64,000 bases of DNA from Brevundimonas sp. NIBR10 (GTDB lineage: Bacteria > Pseudomonadota > Alphaproteobacteria > Caulobacterales > Caulobacteraceae): the NCBI RefSeq assembly GCF_027912515.1, contig NZ_CP115464.1, forward strand, positions 3,942,379-4,006,378, in the 5' to 3' direction. A program made the position numbers and the translations under genes. The notes below the pieces were generated by a model. That model ran no database searches, was not told the origin of the DNA, and saw only the letters and a program-made list of their open reading frames with translations. Positions 51,746-61,692 of this stretch are shown here, one piece after another (position 1 is the stretch's first letter; each line of letters opens with the position of its first letter).

Positions 51746-52447
51746 TCAGCCAGCGCGGGGACGCGGCACGCCCAGATCCTTCATGACCCCGCGCATCAGG
51801 CCGTAACAGCCACAGGAGGCCGTCTCGAGCGCCTTGCGATCCAGCACCTCGACCCAGCCCCGGCCGCGACGGATCAGATGCTGGCCTTCCAGCTGGGCGC
51901 CGACCTCCGAAACCGTGGCGCGCCGCACGCCCAGCATCCCGGCGATGTCGGTCTGGGTCAGCTTGACGCGGTCGCTGTCGGATCGGTCGTGGATGGTCAG
52001 CAGCCACCGGGCCAGCCGCTCGTCGAGCCTATGCTGGGCGTTGCAGGCGGCGGTCTGCTGGACCTGGGCGAACAAGCTCTCGGTGAATTTGGCCAGCGAT
52101 ATCCGCATGGATTCGCTTCTGCCCAGAGCGTCGGAGAAGATGTCGTTGGGCAGGCAGGCGGCGACGCCCTCCGACTGGCTGATCGCGCGGCTGGAGGCGC
52201 GGGCGTTCATCGGGCCGCACGTGACGCCGACCAGACCTTCACGGCCGATGGCGGCGGTCTCGATCATCTTGTCGTCGGGCAGGACGGTCATCAGGGAGAC
52301 AACCCCCTTCAGCGGGAACCAGACCTCATCGACCTCCTCGCCGGCGTCGTACAGCATCTGGCCCTGGGCGAAGGCCTTCTCGTTCAGGTGGGGTTCGATC
52401 CGCTTGCGGTCGGCGGGGCTGAGGGCAGCGATCCAGAGATTGTCCAT
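51746..52447 (-). CDS. Crp/Fnr-family transcriptional regulator
   Basis: A 233-residue regulator. An N-terminal cyclic-nucleotide-binding fold (about 14-130) has YDAGEEVDEVWFPLKGVVSL near residue 36 and IGREGLVGV. A C-terminal winged helix has LTQTDIAGMLGVRRATVSEVGAQL near residue 171 as the recognition helix. There is no N-terminal cysteine cluster, so it is not an oxygen-sensing Fnr; three cysteines near the end (SCGCYGL) are unassigned. The start at 52447 has AGGAGG just upstream. Confidence 0.88.
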   Translation of the reverse strand: MDNLWIAALSPADRKRIEPHLNEKAFAQGQMLYDAGEEVDEVWFPLKGVVSLMTVLPDDKMIETAAIGREGLVGVTCGPMNARASSRAISQSEGVAACLPNDIFSDALGRSESMRISLAKFTESLFAQVQQTAACNAQHRLDERLARWLLTIHDRSDSDRVKLTQTDIAGMLGVRRATVSEVGAQLEGQHLIRRGRGWVEVLDRKALETASCGCYGLMRGVMKDLGVPRPRAG

Positions 52448-52581
52448 GGGGGCCTCCTGTGAACAGCGACGCTTGCTAACGCCCAAGCTTGGCCAGACGT
52501 TCCCGACGCGACCGCGCGACACGTGACGGGTGCTTGTGGCCCGGTTCAGGGCGCGCTACGCCGGTCAAAAGAGGATCGAAA

Positions 52582-52887
52582 ATGACCCAAGCCCCTGTTG
52601 ACGTTGCGGAAGTTCTGGTCGACCTGCCCTTGTGGCAGGCGTCGGAAGGAGATCGCCCGGCGATCGAGCGGCGGCTGATCTTCAAGGATTTCAACGCCGC
52701 ATTCGGCTTCATGACCCGCGTCGCGCTGATGGCCGACAGGATGGATCACCATCCCGAATGGTCGAACGTCTACAACCGGGTCGAGGTGTTGCTGACGACC
52801 CACGACGCGGGCGGCGTCACCGAACTCGACATCAAGATGGCCCGTTTCATCGACGAGGCCGCGAAGGACATGGGAGTGAAATCATGA
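52582..52887 (+). CDS. phhB: 4a-hydroxytetrahydrobiopterin dehydratase (pterin-4a-carbinolamine dehydratase)
   Basis: This enzyme dehydrates 4a-hydroxytetrahydrobiopterin, recycling the pterin cofactor of aromatic-amino-acid hydroxylases. The 101 residues match the family, with the [17 protein letters not shown] core near residue 54 (His-His pair) and [11 protein letters not shown] near 75. The start at 52582 gives the known family N-terminus. It overlaps the SDR gene by four bases (ATGA). No phenylalanine hydroxylase is in the window. Confidence 0.92.
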   Translation: MTQAPVDVAEVLVDLPLWQASEGDRPAIERRLIFKDFNAAFGFMTRVALMADRMDHHPEWSNVYNRVEVLLTTHDAGGVTELDIKMARFIDEAAKDMGVKS

Positions 52888-53666
52888 CGGGACGCGTCGC
52901 GGGCAAGACGGCCCTGATCACCGGCGCGGCCGGGGGGCTGGGCGAGGCCATGGCCTGGATGCTGGTCCGCGAGGGGGCGAAGGTCGCCCTGACCGACGTG
53001 GACGGCGCGCGAGCGGAGGCCTTGGCCGACGCCATCAACGCCGAGGTGGCCGGGTCCGCCTTCGCCTATGCCCACGATGTGCGGTCCGAGGAGCAGTGGA
53101 TCGACGTCGTCGCCCGCGCCGCCGCCGACATGGGCGGGATGTCGGTGCTGATCAACAATGCGGGCGTCGGCGACGTGCTGCTGTTTGCCGAACAGGACAC
53201 GGCCGAAAACTGGCAGCGGCAGTACGAGATCAACCTTCGATCGGTGATGTTCGGCTGCAAGCACGCCATGCCGCATCTGAGGGCCGCCGCGCCGTCGTCG
53301 ATCATCAACATCTCGTCGATCGCAGGACTGGCCGGGGCTCCGGGTATGGGGGCCTACAACGCCACCAAGGCCGGGGTGTGGATGTATACCAAGACCGTCG
53401 CGCTCGAAGCCGCCAAGATGGAGTGGAACGTCCGGGTCAACTCGGTCCACCCGGTCTTCATCAAGACCCCGATCCTCGACCCCTTCATCGCCATGGCCCA
53501 CGGCGACGAGGCCAAGGCCCACGAACGTCTGGCGCGCGGCATTCCCCTGAAGCGTATCGGCGAGCCGGACGACGTGGCCTATGCGGTGATCTATCTGGCC
53601 TCGGACGAGAGCAAGTTCGTGACGGGAACCGAGTTCAAGATCGACGGTGGGATGCTGGCGCAATAG
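52884..53666 (+). CDS. Short-chain dehydrogenase/reductase
   Basis: A 260-residue classical SDR. The NAD(P) motif [11 protein letters not shown] lies near residue 13, INNAGVGD near 88, the catalytic serine in [10 protein letters not shown] near 140, and YNATK (Tyr and Lys) near residue 155. GPEDD-like [30 protein letters not shown] closes the domain. The substrate is unknown. The start overlaps the pterin dehydratase stop, so the two are co-translated. Confidence 0.9.
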   Translation: MTGRVAGKTALITGAAGGLGEAMAWMLVREGAKVALTDVDGARAEALADAINAEVAGSAFAYAHDVRSEEQWIDVVARAAADMGGMSVLINNAGVGDVLLFAEQDTAENWQRQYEINLRSVMFGCKHAMPHLRAAAPSSIINISSIAGLAGAPGMGAYNATKAGVWMYTKTVALEAAKMEWNVRVNSVHPVFIKTPILDPFIAMAHGDEAKAHERLARGIPLKRIGEPDDVAYAVIYLASDESKFVTGTEFKIDGGMLAQ

Positions 53667-53672
53667 GCGCGA

Positions 53673-55634
53673 TCAAACCCCGCCGCCCTCCGAGAACAGC
53701 GGATCGGCCCTGAGGTAGCCGTCGTCGCGCAGGCGATCGACGATCATCTCGGCGGCGGCCTCGGCGGTCATCGAGGCCGTATCGACGACGATCTCAGGCG
53801 TTTCGGGGGCTTCGTAGGGGCTGTCGATGCCGGTGAAGTTGGCGAGCTGGCCGGCACGGGCCTTGGCGTACAGGCCCTTGACGTCGCGGCGTTCGGCCTC
53901 GGCCAGGGGGGTGTCGACGTGGACCTCGAAGAACTCGCCGGGCCCCATCAGGTCGCGCGCGACGCGGCGCTCCGAGCGGAACGGCGAGATGAAGGCGGTC
54001 AGGACGATCAGTCCGGCGTCCAGCATCAGCTTGGCCACCTCGGCGACGCGGCGGATGTTCTCGACCCGGTCGGCGTCGGTGAAGCCCAGGTCGCGGTTCA
54101 GCCCGTGGCGGACATTGTCGCCGTCCAGCAGATAGGTGTGCTTGCCCTCGGCCCGCAGCCGTTTCTCGACCAGGTTGGCGATGGTGGACTTGCCGGACCC
54201 CGACAGGCCGGTCAGCCAGATCACGGCCGGCTTCTGGCCCAGGTCGGAGGAGCGCGTGGCCTTTGAGACGTCCAACGCCTGCCAGTGCAGGTTCTGGGAA
54301 CGGCGGAGCGCAAAGCGGATCAGGCCCGCCCCGACCGTCGCATTGGTCATCCGGTCGATCAGGATGAAGCCGCCGGTGTCAGGAATGTCCGTGTACGGAT
54401 CGAAGGCGATCGGGCGGTCCAGCGACAGGTTGGCGACCGCGATCTCGTTCAGCGCCAGTTCGCGCGCGGCCAGATGTTCCAGGCTGTCGGGGTGGATGCG
54501 GTGCTTGATCTCGGTGACCTGAGCCGCGACGCGCTGCGCGCCGATCTTCAGCCAGTAGGAACGCCCGGGCAGCAGGGGTTCGTCGGCCATCCAGACGATC
54601 GTGGTCTCGAACTGATCCGCGACCTGGGGCGGTGAGGCCGCGCCCGCGATGACGTCCCCACGCGAGCAGTCGACCTCGTCGGCCAGGGTCAGGGTCACGG
54701 ACTGGCCCGCGACCGCGACGTCGAGGTCGCCTCCGTGGGTCACGACGCGGGCGATGGTCGAGGCGCGGCCCGAGGGCTCGACGCGGATGGCGTCGCCGGG
54801 GCGGACTTGCCCTGAGGTGATCAGGCCCGCGAACCCCCGGAAGTCCAGGTCGGGCCGGTTGACCCATTGGACCGGCATGCGGAACGGCTGGGACTGCAGG
54901 CGGTCGGCATCAACCTCGACCGTCTCCAGATGCTCCATCAGGGTCGGGCCGGAATACCAGGGAGTGTTTGCGCTGGCCGAGGCGATGTTGTCGCCGGCGA
55001 CGCCTGAGATCGGGATGGCGACCACATCGGCCATGCCCAGCCGGTCGGCGAAGGCTGTGTACTCGGTGACGATCTCGTCGAACCGGGCCTGATCGTAGCC
55101 GACCAGATCCATCTTGTTGACCGCCAGGACGACGTGGCGGATGCCCATCAGCTGGACGAGGAAGCTGTGCCGCCGCGTCTGGGTCAGGACGCCTTTCCGC
55201 GCATCGATCAGGATGACGGCGAGGTCGGCGGTCGAGGCGCCGGTGACCATGTTGCGGGTGTACTGCTCGTGACCCGGCGTGTCGGCGACGATGAATTTGC
55301 GCCGGTCGGTGGCGAAGAAGCGATAGGCGACGTCGATGGTGATGCCCTGTTCCCGCTCGGCGGCCAGGCCGTCGACCAGCAGGGCGAAATCGATGGCCGA
55401 CCCCTGGGTGCCGACCCTTTTGGAGTCCGCCTCCAGCTGGGCCAGTTGGTCCTCGAAGATCATTTTCGAGTCGTACAGCAGCCGCCCGATCAGGGTGGAC
55501 TTGCCGTCGTCGACCGAGCCGCAGGTGATGAACCGCAGCAGGGACTTGTTCTGGTGCGCCGTCAGATAGGCGTCGATGTCGGCGGCGATCAGATCCGAGG
55601 GTCTGTATACGGACGGTGCGGTGTCGAGGGCCAT
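53673..55634 (-). CDS. cysNC: Bifunctional sulfate adenylyltransferase subunit 1/adenylylsulfate kinase CysNC
   Basis: A 653-residue fusion. The N-terminal GTPase (CysN) drives ATP-sulfurylase and has [10 protein letters not shown] near residue 38, ADTPGHEQY near 112, and [11 protein letters not shown] near 167. The C-terminal APS kinase (CysC) has [12 protein letters not shown] near residue 482 and [16 protein letters not shown] near 552. It activates sulfate to APS and then PAPS. It overlaps the cysD stop by one base (TGATG), so CysD and CysNC are made together. The start is placed at this overlap, giving [15 protein letters not shown]. Confidence 0.93.
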   Translation of the reverse strand: MALDTAPSVYRPSDLIAADIDAYLTAHQNKSLLRFITCGSVDDGKSTLIGRLLYDSKMIFEDQLAQLEADSKRVGTQGSAIDFALLVDGLAAEREQGITIDVAYRFFATDRRKFIVADTPGHEQYTRNMVTGASTADLAVILIDARKGVLTQTRRHSFLVQLMGIRHVVLAVNKMDLVGYDQARFDEIVTEYTAFADRLGMADVVAIPISGVAGDNIASASANTPWYSGPTLMEHLETVEVDADRLQSQPFRMPVQWVNRPDLDFRGFAGLITSGQVRPGDAIRVEPSGRASTIARVVTHGGDLDVAVAGQSVTLTLADEVDCSRGDVIAGAASPPQVADQFETTIVWMADEPLLPGRSYWLKIGAQRVAAQVTEIKHRIHPDSLEHLAARELALNEIAVANLSLDRPIAFDPYTDIPDTGGFILIDRMTNATVGAGLIRFALRRSQNLHWQALDVSKATRSSDLGQKPAVIWLTGLSGSGKSTIANLVEKRLRAEGKHTYLLDGDNVRHGLNRDLGFTDADRVENIRRVAEVAKLMLDAGLIVLTAFISPFRSERRVARDLMGPGEFFEVHVDTPLAEAERRDVKGLYAKARAGQLANFTGIDSPYEAPETPEIVVDTASMTAEAAAEMIVDRLRDDGYLRADPLFSEGGGV

Positions 55635-56578
55635 CAGAAATAGCCCTCCTGCTTCTTCTTCTCCATCGATGCGGCCTGGTCGTGGTCGATGGCCCGGCCC
55701 TGACGTTCCGACGTCGTGGTCAGCAGCATCTCCTGAATGATGGCGGGCAGGGTATCGGCGGTGCTCTCGACCGCCCCCGTCAGGGGATAGCAGCCGAGCG
55801 TCCTGAACCGCACCGACCGCAGTTCCGGCGTCTCGCCAGGCCACAGCGGCATCCGGTCGTCATCGACTATGATCAGCATCCCGTCCCGCTCCACCACCGG
55901 ACGGCGCGCAGCGTAGTAGAGGGGGACGATCGGGATGTTTTCCAGGTGGATGTATTGCCAGACGTCCAGCTCGGTCCAGTTGGAGATGGGGAAGACGCGG
56001 ATGCTCTCGCCGGGGTTCTTGCGGGCGTTATACAGTTTCCACAGCTCGGGCCGCTGGGCCTTGGGGTCCCAGCGGTGCTGGGCCGAGCGGAAGGAAAAGA
56101 TGCGTTCCTTGGCGCGCGACTTCTCCTCGTCGCGCCGGGCCCCGCCGAAGGCCGCGTCGAAACCGTAGAGGTCCAGCGCCTGTTTCAGTCCCTCGGTCTT
56201 CCACAGGTCGGTGTGCATGGCCGAGCCATGGTCGAACGGGTTGATGTTGCGGGCGACGGCATCGGGGTTCCTGTGGACCAGAAGCTCCATGCCGTAGCGG
56301 GCCGCCGAGGCCTCCCGCATCGCGTACATGTCCCGGAATTTCCACGTCGTATCGACGTGCAGCAGGGGAAAGGGCGGCGGCGCGGGATAGAAGGCCTTGG
56401 CCGCCAGATGCAGCATCACGGCCGAATCCTTGCCGATCGAATACAGCATCACCGGCCGCTCCGCCTCGGCGACGACCTCGCGCAGGATATGGAGGCTCTC
56501 GGCCTCCAGCCGCTGAAGATGGGTCAGGCTGGGCACGGCGGGTTCTCGGCAAGCGGCTACGGGCCGCGACATAGTCAT
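55634..56578 (-). CDS. cysD: Sulfate adenylyltransferase subunit 2 CysD
   Basis: CysD is the ATP pyrophosphatase subunit that adenylylates sulfate. The 314-residue chain has a PP-loop-like [14 protein letters not shown] near residue 46, [11 protein letters not shown] near 75 and [20 protein letters not shown] near 144. The C-terminal half has [17 protein letters not shown]. It forms an operon with cysNC. The start codon is uncertain: 56578 and 56572 are both possible and no clear ribosome-binding site decides. Confidence 0.93.
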   Translation of the reverse strand: MTMSRPVAACREPAVPSLTHLQRLEAESLHILREVVAEAERPVMLYSIGKDSAVMLHLAAKAFYPAPPPFPLLHVDTTWKFRDMYAMREASAARYGMELLVHRNPDAVARNINPFDHGSAMHTDLWKTEGLKQALDLYGFDAAFGGARRDEEKSRAKERIFSFRSAQHRWDPKAQRPELWKLYNARKNPGESIRVFPISNWTELDVWQYIHLENIPIVPLYYAARRPVVERDGMLIIVDDDRMPLWPGETPELRSVRFRTLGCYPLTGAVESTADTLPAIIQEMLLTTTSERQGRAIDHDQAASMEKKKQEGYF

Positions 56579-56630
56579 GACACGGCCGAGGGCAGCCACG
56601 AAATCTGCTCAAGAGGGGAGATAGCGGGGC

Positions 56631-58322
56631 TTATCGCCTGCGCCTCACCCCCAACAACCCCAGCCACCCCCCGCTCGTCAGCAGGGCCACGTCCAGCAAC
56701 GCAAGCGCCAGCGGCGTGGCTGCAGGCGCGGCGATGAAGCGGGGGCGCCAGTCGGGGAAGAATTTGGACTTGTAGGCGCGCAGGCCCTGAAAGCCGTACA
56801 GGGCGCCGCCCTCCTCGAAGACCAGGGCGCCGACCCGGCCGAACACCGGGGCCCCGCGACGGTCCTCCAGCCCGGCCAGGGGGGCCATGCCGAGGTCGAA
56901 GGCCGCGTAGCCTTCCGCCCCCGCCCACTGGATGGCGCGGATGAACAGATAGTCCATGATCCCCGGCGGGGCATCGGGCACATGGCGCATCAGGTCGATC
57001 GCGACCTCCCTCGCCTCCCCTGCACCCGGCAACAGGTTGGCGAAGGCGACGATGCGGCTGCTCTGCTCGACCGTCTGGCGCACGACGGCGAGCGGGGTCA
57101 GGTCGAGATAGTCGGGGTCGAACCGGCCCAGCGAGAAGGCCTTTTCCTCGCCGTTGTGCTCGGCCAGCCAGGCGTCCGAGACGGCGCGGAGCTCCTCCCC
57201 AATCCCCGACGCCGATCCGGGCGGCAGGACGGCGAACGACGCCCCCTCGCGCTCGGCGCGGTTGACGGCGGTCCTCAGGTTCTGGCGCGGCTTGCCCTCC
57301 AGGGTGAAGGCGGCGACCTCGACCACGGCGGTCTCGCCGACCTTGCGCACCGCCAGACCCATGGTCGCCAGATCGGCGAGCAACCCCTCGCCCACCGAAT
57401 AGAAGACCGGGGCCCCACCATAGCTGTCGGCCAGTTCGGCGAAGGCCCAGAGCAGGTCCAGTCGCTCGGATTTCAGCCCCGCCGGCTCGCCCATGGCGAT
57501 CCAGCGCCGCCCGCGCACGCGGTAGCTGAGGAAGCTGCGGCCGGAGGGGCTGAACAACAGGGCCTTGTCGCCCAGCGCCGCCAGCCAGGCTTCCGGCGCG
57601 GCCCTATGGAGCGGAGACTGGGCCGCCTCGGCCAGGGCGGTCAGGGCGCGGGCCCGATCCTGGGCATCAGGCAGCCTACGACGGCCCGATCCGGGTGCGG
57701 CCAGAAGCGACACCGCCGCGATCAGCAGGGTGAGGATCGACAGCACGGCCGCCGCGCGCAGAAAGCCCGAGGCTTCGCTGTCGCTCAGAAAGGTCCACCA
57801 GAGTTCGTCGGTATAGGCCACGTCGCGATAGGCGAAGAAGCCCAGCCAGACCATGGCGACCACCGCCGTGACGACCAGCAGCAGCCAGCCGGGGCGCAGA
57901 GGCTCCACCAGGCGCGACCGCCGGTCGAACGCCGGCTTGCACGGCGTCAACAAGGCGGCCACGGCCACGAGTTGTAGCGCCTCTTCCCAGTTCAGGCCCT
58001 TGAGCATGGTGAAGACCGCGCCCGCCAGCATGGCTCCTAGCGCCAGCCAGTAGGCTCCCCGCCGCCTGCGCCACAGACCGGCGGCCAGCAGCAGCAGAAG
58101 GAAGCCGATCACGCTGGCCGCGAAATGGGAGATGTCGATCAGGAAGGGCGAAAAGGTCTCGCGAACGATCGACAGTCGGTTCGAAAAGGCCGGCGTCACT
58201 GCCGATATCAGGGTCAGGGCACCGGCGCCGAACACCACCACGCCGAAGGCCTGGGGCGAGGCCTCGCGCCCCAGGGCGAGCAGGCGGATCAGGATACCGG
58301 GGCGACGACGGGGCGAACTCAT
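56631..58322 (-). CDS. MprF-like membrane protein with DUF2156 aminoacyl-transferase domain
   Basis: A 563-residue protein with an N-terminal membrane part of about six helices (residues 10-225), then a DUF2156 domain of about 300 residues. The domain has RGRRWIAMGEPAGLKSER near residue 270, KPRQNLRTAVNRAEREG near 350, GIMDYLFIRAIQWAGAEGYAAFDLGMAPL near 450 and FQGLRAYKSKFFPDW near 520. It resembles the lysyl-phosphatidylglycerol synthase half of MprF but has a shorter flippase part. The tRNA and lipid specificity is unknown. The start was moved to 58322 to drop an unrelated leader. Confidence 0.84.
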   Translation of the reverse strand: MSSPRRRPGILIRLLALGREASPQAFGVVVFGAGALTLISAVTPAFSNRLSIVRETFSPFLIDISHFAASVIGFLLLLLAAGLWRRRRGAYWLALGAMLAGAVFTMLKGLNWEEALQLVAVAALLTPCKPAFDRRSRLVEPLRPGWLLLVVTAVVAMVWLGFFAYRDVAYTDELWWTFLSDSEASGFLRAAAVLSILTLLIAAVSLLAAPGSGRRRLPDAQDRARALTALAEAAQSPLHRAAPEAWLAALGDKALLFSPSGRSFLSYRVRGRRWIAMGEPAGLKSERLDLLWAFAELADSYGGAPVFYSVGEGLLADLATMGLAVRKVGETAVVEVAAFTLEGKPRQNLRTAVNRAEREGASFAVLPPGSASGIGEELRAVSDAWLAEHNGEEKAFSLGRFDPDYLDLTPLAVVRQTVEQSSRIVAFANLLPGAGEAREVAIDLMRHVPDAPPGIMDYLFIRAIQWAGAEGYAAFDLGMAPLAGLEDRRGAPVFGRVGALVFEEGGALYGFQGLRAYKSKFFPDWRPRFIAAPAATPLALALLDVALLTSGGWLGLLGVRRRR

Positions 58323-58455
58323 GGCGGTCTGATAGCGGGATTTGGCCAACCGTGGCGCCCCCAAGGTCATTCCGGGGCGGGTGAAACATTCCGAAATGGA
58401 GGGTGTTTGTCTGGCTGCGGCGCACCTCTGCCGCGCAACCCCGGACCGATCCGAC

Positions 58456-58959
58456 ATGATCCGCAAGACCGCTCTTCTGACCAGCATCGCCGGCCTGATG
58501 CTGACGGCCGCCCCTGTCCTGGCGCAGGAGGCGATGACACCGCCCGCCCCCACTTCGCCCCAGACCCAGCCCGCTCCGGCTCAGACGCCGCCGGCCCCCG
58601 CCGCAGCCGCGCCCGCTGCCCAGCCCGCCACGCTGCAACTGCAACCCGGCTCGGACGTGAAGGGTTCTGATGGGACCGTGCTCGGCAAGTTGGAAGGCGC
58701 GCGCAACAATGACGCGGGCGCACAGGAACTGACCGTGCGTGGCGCGGATGGCCAGCTCAAGGGCGTGCCGCTGGGCGGTCTGCGTCAGGACGGCGCCGGC
58801 GTCGTGGTCGGCTGGACCTCGACCGAGTTCACGGCCGCCCCGGCCATCGCCGAGGACGCGGCCCCGACCGAAACCACGACACCGCCGGCGACCGAAGAAC
58901 CGGCCTCTGACGACGCCGAGACCGAGACGGCCGAACCGGCTCCGACCGAGCCTCAGTAA
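58456..58959 (+). CDS. Exported Pro/Ala-rich protein
   Basis: A 167-residue protein with a signal peptide (residues 1-23, ending PVLAQ). A Pro/Ala/Gln-rich linker follows, then a short domain containing GSDVKGSDGTVLGKLEGARNNDAGAQELTVRGADGQLKGVPLGGL (described by its G-D-G and G-K-L pattern, about residues 66-110). The domain has a PRC-barrel-like look. The Thr/Glu/Ala-rich tail is acidic. A strong hairpin follows. Confidence 0.6.
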   Translation: MIRKTALLTSIAGLMLTAAPVLAQEAMTPPAPTSPQTQPAPAQTPPAPAAAAPAAQPATLQLQPGSDVKGSDGTVLGKLEGARNNDAGAQELTVRGADGQLKGVPLGGLRQDGAGVVVGWTSTEFTAAPAIAEDAAPTETTTPPATEEPASDDAETETAEPAPTEPQ

Positions 58960-58982
58960 GGTTTCCCGACCGGCATAGCAAA

Positions 58983-59011
58983 AAGGGGCGGTCCCGACAG
59001 GACCGCCCCTT
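58983..59011. terminator. Perfect 12-base stem terminator after the Pro/Ala-rich gene
   Basis: Arms AAGGGGCGGTCC (58983-58994) and GGACCGCCCCTT (59000-59011) enclose a five-base loop. It is followed by CTTC on the plus strand and by A's on the other side. It serves the plus-strand gene and possibly the convergent minus-strand glsB. Confidence 0.8.
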
Positions 59012-59020
59012 CTTCATGCT

Positions 59021-59040
59021 CTGATCCTGAGAAGGATCAG
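59021..59040 (-). terminator. Hairpin overlapping the stop of the GlsB gene
   Basis: Eight-base perfect arms (59021-59028 and 59033-59040) around GAGA lie across the stop codon at 59037-59039. No T run follows, so this may be an mRNA-end stabilising structure. Confidence 0.5.
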
Positions 59041-59291
59041 GCGCGGCGTTTGACCAGGCCCAGCAGGAACAGCAGCAGGACGGCACCGCCGAACGCCACC
59101 AGCAGGGTGATCAGGTTGAAGCCGCCGACGGGGATGCCGAGCAAATTCTGAGCGATGAAACCGCCGATCAGTGCGCCGACGACGCCGACGATCAGGTTGG
59201 TGACCAGGCCGTGGCTACGACCCATGACCTTTTCCGCGAGCCAGCCGGCGACGATGCCGATGACAATCCATCCGATAATTCCGAGACCCAT
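59037..59291 (-). CDS. GlsB/YeaQ/YmgE-family stress-response membrane protein
   Basis: An 84-residue membrane protein of three helices with the family phrases GWIVIGIVAGWLAEKVMG near residue 7, TNLIVGVVGALIGGFIAQNLLG near 31 and a basic end (LVKRRA). The family is tied to general stress responses; the biochemical role is unknown. The gene ends at the hairpin at 59021. It is convergent with the Pro/Ala-rich gene. Confidence 0.88.
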   Translation of the reverse strand: MGLGIIGWIVIGIVAGWLAEKVMGRSHGLVTNLIVGVVGALIGGFIAQNLLGIPVGGFNLITLLVAFGGAVLLLFLLGLVKRRA

Positions 59292-59504
59292 TGTGGTGAC
59301 CCTTCCAAGTCAAGCTTTCGATGGGCCTGTAATGCGTCGCCACCTTTCGGGTTGCGTCCCGGCCTGTCGAAATGCCGCAGGGCTGCCGAATCCGTTCGTC
59401 GAACGCTGCAACTCCCTCCCCAAGCGAAACCGGCATGTCGCTTGCGGCTGGTAAGGCGAGCCGTCCCGTCTTGGGACACTCCATCAGAATGGGGAAATGG
59501 GGCC

Positions 59505-59885
59505 ATGGCCACCGATATCGATCTTCACCTGGGCCGCCGCCTGCGTCGTCGCCGTCGTCTGCTGGGCCTGACCCAGCAACAGCTCGCGCTCCAGGTCGGC
59601 ATCCGCTTCCAGCAGATCCAGAAGTACGAGTGCGGCGCCAACCGGATCTCGGCCGCCCGCCTGTGGCAGCTGGCCGAGGCGCTGGAATCGCCGGTCAACT
59701 ATTTCTACGACGGCCTGACCGAGGCCATGGAACGCAAGGAGGCCGCCGGGGCCAACGGCGGCGAGATGTTTTCCAGGAAGGAAACCCTCGACCTGATCCA
59801 GGCCTACTACCAGCTCGGCGAGCGCCCGCGCCGCCGCCTGCTGGACCTGGCCAAGTCGCTGCACGCGGAAGAGCCGGTCGCCTGA
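59505..59885 (+). CDS. Xre-family helix-turn-helix regulator
   Basis: A 126-residue DNA-binding protein. The HTH_3 domain has GRRLRRRRRLLGLTQQQLA near residue 10 and GIRFQQIQKYECGANRISAARL near 33, the recognition part. The tail (FSRKETLDLIQAYYQLGERPRRRLLDLAKSL) resembles the PraR/PhrR regulators of alphaproteobacteria. It has no partner gene nearby. The start at 59505 gives MATDIDLHLG; the longer frame upstream is noise. Confidence 0.86.
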   Translation: MATDIDLHLGRRLRRRRRLLGLTQQQLALQVGIRFQQIQKYECGANRISAARLWQLAEALESPVNYFYDGLTEAMERKEAAGANGGEMFSRKETLDLIQAYYQLGERPRRRLLDLAKSLHAEEPVA

Positions 59886-59987
59886 GCCCAAGGTTCGAGG
59901 GTCGAGGTTTCAGGGTCGAGTAGGTAAGGACATCGGGGCGTGTAGACGCTAGAAGCGTCATTCCCTCGCCCCTAGACCCTCGGCCCT

Positions 59988-60773
59988 ATGACCTCCCTTG
60001 AAGCCTTCGCCGTCGACCTGGCGCGCACGGCCGCTGCCGTGACCCTGCCGTTCTTTCGCGGCGAGTATGCGCAGGAGAACAAGGCGGGTCCGGGGGCCTT
60101 CGATCCCGTGACCCAGGCCGACAAGGAGGCCGAGGCCGCCATTCGTCAGGCGATCGCCGCCCACTATCCCGACCACGGCGTGATCGGCGAGGAGTATGGT
60201 GAGGATCGGCCCGACGCCGAACACGTCTGGATCCTGGACCCCATCGACGGCACCCGCGCCTTCATCGCCGGCCTGCCACTGTGGACCACATTGATCGGGC
60301 TGCGCGTTCAGGGGACACCCAGCGTCGGCGTGATCGCACAGCCCTATCTCGATGAAGTCTTCCTGGGCGGGCCGTCAGGGGCCGTCCTGATGCGCGGGGA
60401 CGCGACCACGCCCCTGCGCACCCGCGCCTGTCCGGCCCTGACCGAGGCAGTCATCGCCACCACCGATCCCGATATCTTCACCGGCTCCGAGCTGGGGGCC
60501 TGGACCCAGGTGCGGGCGGCGGCGCGTCTGGCCCGTTATGGGTGCGACGCCTATGCCTATGCGATGGTGGCGGCCGGACGGATCGATCTGGTGGCCGAAG
60601 CCGGGCTGAAACTCTGGGACTGGTCGGCCCTGATCCCCGTGGTCGAGGCCGCAGGCGGCGCGGTCACCAACTGGCGCGGCGAGGCGATCGACGGCACGGG
60701 TCAGATCCTGGCCGTCGGCGACACGGCCATTCGGGAACAGGCGCTGGTGACGCTGAAGCGCGCGGCGCTTTAG
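59988..60773 (+). CDS. hisN: Inositol-monophosphatase-family protein, probable histidinol-phosphatase HisN
   Basis: A 261-residue magnesium-dependent phosphatase. It has the metal-binding motifs DPVTQADKEAE near residue 39, GEEYGEDRPD near 67, WILDPIDGTRAFIAGLPLW near 81 and LKLWDWSALIPVVEAAGG near 206. The extended ARAFIAGLPLW wording and ARYGCDAYAYAMVAAG fit the HisN subgroup of alphaproteobacteria that dephosphorylates histidinol phosphate. No other histidine genes are near, so inositol-phosphatase activity is not excluded. Confidence 0.8.
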   Translation: MTSLEAFAVDLARTAAAVTLPFFRGEYAQENKAGPGAFDPVTQADKEAEAAIRQAIAAHYPDHGVIGEEYGEDRPDAEHVWILDPIDGTRAFIAGLPLWTTLIGLRVQGTPSVGVIAQPYLDEVFLGGPSGAVLMRGDATTPLRTRACPALTEAVIATTDPDIFTGSELGAWTQVRAAARLARYGCDAYAYAMVAAGRIDLVAEAGLKLWDWSALIPVVEAAGGAVTNWRGEAIDGTGQILAVGDTAIREQALVTLKRAAL

Positions 60774-60884
60774 GGGCTAGGGGCTAGGGCAAGGGACCCG
60801 GCTTGGCCACAGCGGCCCTGTTCATTAGATCGGGAACGCGCTTCATTCACCTCGTCCCTGACCCCTCGCACCTCGCACCTCCCC

Positions 60885-61433
60885 ATGTCTCACCGCATCA
60901 TCCTGTTTCGCGGCATGAACACCGGCGGGGTCCGTGCGCCGGTCGCCGAACAGCGCGCCATGGCGGTCGAGATGGGGCTGAAGAACCCGCGCACCCTGCT
61001 GGCCAGCGGCAATCTGGTGGTCGAGACCGATCTGGCCCCGGCCGACCTCGAAGTCGCGATCGAGACGGAGATGGCCCGGCGTTTCGGCCTGAAGATCGCC
61101 GCCATGGTCCGCACCGCCGACCAGTGGTCCGCCCTGATCGCCGCCAATCCCTTCGCCGAACAGGCCGCCGCCCATCCCGCCCAGGTCCTGGCCATGGTCA
61201 TGAAGGCGGGGATCGTGCCCGATGCCGTCGAGGCCTGCCGCGCCCTGGCCGAGGGTGGCGAGGCGGTTGAGGCCGTGACCCTGACGACCGGCGGCGAGGT
61301 CTTGTATTTCTGGTTCCCGGACGGGATGGGCCAGTCGGGCATCTTCAAGAAGGCCACGCCCAGGCTGCTCGGTATGGGCACCGGCCGGAACTGGAACACG
61401 GTGCTCAAGCTGGGCGCGATGCTCGGGGTCTGA
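60885..61433 (+). CDS. DUF1697-family protein
   Basis: A 182-residue protein of unknown role. Family landmarks are ILFRGMNTGGVRAPVAEQRAMAVEMGLKNPRTLLASGNLVV at the start (about 5-45), the helix IETEMARRFGLKIAAMVRTADQWSALIAANPF (70-100) and a late KKATPRLLGMGTGRNWNTVLKLGAML. The stop at 61433 lies against the second copy of the dispersed element. No operon partner is seen. Confidence 0.86.
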   Translation: MSHRIILFRGMNTGGVRAPVAEQRAMAVEMGLKNPRTLLASGNLVVETDLAPADLEVAIETEMARRFGLKIAAMVRTADQWSALIAANPFAEQAAAHPAQVLAMVMKAGIVPDAVEACRALAEGGEAVEAVTLTTGGEVLYFWFPDGMGQSGIFKKATPRLLGMGTGRNWNTVLKLGAMLGV

Positions 61434-61439
61434 AGAGCC

Positions 61440-61650
61440 CCGGCCGGGTTCAGACCTGACGGACGACAGAAAACAGAGTCCGAAAAGTCTGAATCGTCTG
61501 AAATCGCCCGAGGGCGACGATGTCAAAGACCGCAACACAGACAGTTTACCACAGCCCCGGACGGTGCCAGGTCGAAGGCGCGTTTTTCGATCCAATCCCT
61601 TGTGCGGCAAGGGATTGGTGGGGTCGAGTTTGCGAACTTCGTACCGCCCG
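61440..61650 (-). repeat. Dispersed intergenic element, copy 2
   Basis: Reverse-strand relative of the element at 30100. It contains a perfect 27-base hairpin (61592-61618, ten-base arms), the complement of TTCGACCTGGC (61566-61576) and the complement of TGCGGTCTTTGACATC (61519-61534). The complement of CGGACTCT lies near 61476-61484. It fills most of the 259 gene-free bases between the DUF1697 gene and the next gene. Order and spacing match copy 1. Confidence 0.6.
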
Positions 61651-61692
61651 GTGCGTCTGGCGCGGCACTGCGGCGCGGGCTAAGGCCAGAGG